From CAZVQX01 sp964629735 (GTDB lineage Bacteria; Bacillota_I; Bacilli_A; RF39; UBA660): DNA of 30,263 bases. Position 1 is the stretch's first letter; the number at the start of each line of letters is the position of its first letter. Positions 30,198-30,263 of the stretch are shown here, piece after piece. The position numbers and the translations under genes were made by a program. The notes under the pieces are model-generated. The model was not told where the DNA came from. It did no database searches and worked only from the letters and a program-made list of their open reading frames with translations. The stretch spans positions 1-30,263 of the forward strand of contig CAZVQX010000008.1 of NCBI GenBank assembly GCA_964629735.1. The letters are read 5' to 3'.

Positions 30198-30224
30198 AAA
30201 AAGCTAGATTATCTAGCTTTTTAT
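30198..30224 (+). terminator. Terminator after mutL
   Basis: AAAAAGCTAGA / TCTAGCTTTTT (11 bp, TTA loop). Confidence 0.85.
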
Positions 30225-30263
30225 TATAATTGTTGACTGTTTAACTCATTTAATTTTGTTGAC
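30225..30263 (+). promoter_or_regulatory. Start of the next intergenic region, with possible -35 elements
   Basis: TTGACT (30233-30238) and a TTGAC at the very end (30259-30263) are possible -35 boxes. No -10 can be assigned before the window ends. Confidence 0.25.

Overview
This is a 30.3 kb window of very AT-rich DNA with tightly packed genes, almost all on the + strand. It reads as the chromosome of a low-GC Bacillota (Bacilli-type) bacterium. The blocks rlmN-prpC-prkC-rsgA-rpe, miaB-cotE, rpsP-khpA and rpsB-tsf match gene neighbourhoods known from Bacillus subtilis. TGA is used as a stop (for example at the ends of prpC and rsgA) and Trp is TGG, so this is not a mycoplasma-type code. A PASTA-domain Ser/Thr kinase implies peptidoglycan. 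A 100-N gap shows this is a draft, probably metagenome-derived, assembly. A streamlined gut Bacilli lineage is plausible but cannot be proved from the window.

Layout. 27-1619 is a pseudopilin-like secreted protein with a formylglycine-enzyme/C-type-lectin-like C-terminal domain. 1694-6644 is an operon for 23S rRNA methylation, the PP2C phosphatase/PASTA kinase pair, ribosome assembly GTPase RsgA and ribulose-phosphate epimerase. 6724-8370 is an RNase J paralogue with a badly eroded active site. 8630-10648 holds miaB and a homologue of the spore-coat morphogenetic protein CotE. 10721-11250 is rpsP-khpA. 11313-13605 is a large coiled-coil membrane protein, interrupted by the assembly gap, plus a small partner. 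13740-14171 carries four tRNAs (Ile, Asn, Glu on +; Ser on -). 14299-17475 is an ABC exporter plus an unknown protein. 17529-20586 holds a DUF3048/YerB-like protein, an HD hydrolase with tRNA-Arg at its 3' end, an SGNH hydrolase and a papain-like/LRAT-like protein. 20897-23747 holds tRNA-Thr and a Ca2+-type P-type ATPase. 23925-25889 is rpsB-tsf behind a structured leader. 25926-26516 is a YigZ/IMPACT protein on the - strand, followed by uvrC and mutL.

Regulation is unusually legible. Most transcription units have a sigma-A promoter with a 17-bp spacer, often an extended TGn -10, and a 5' UTR of only 10-30 nt. Several promoters are merged with the preceding terminator. The clearest is rpsP, whose TTGACA lies in the 3' arm of the cotE terminator hairpin. 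Two units stand out: rpsB has a leader of about 100 nt that folds into a long hairpin, and cotE lacks a sigma-A promoter but has a match to the sporulation sigma-K consensus.

Most notable: the CotE homologue with its sigma-K-like promoter, the degenerate RNase J, the S2 protein with a C-terminal SAP/Rho-N-like domain, the merged terminator-promoters, and the 100-N gap flanked by identical 55-bp sequences inside a repeat-bearing gene. No CRISPR array, insertion sequence or prophage was seen.
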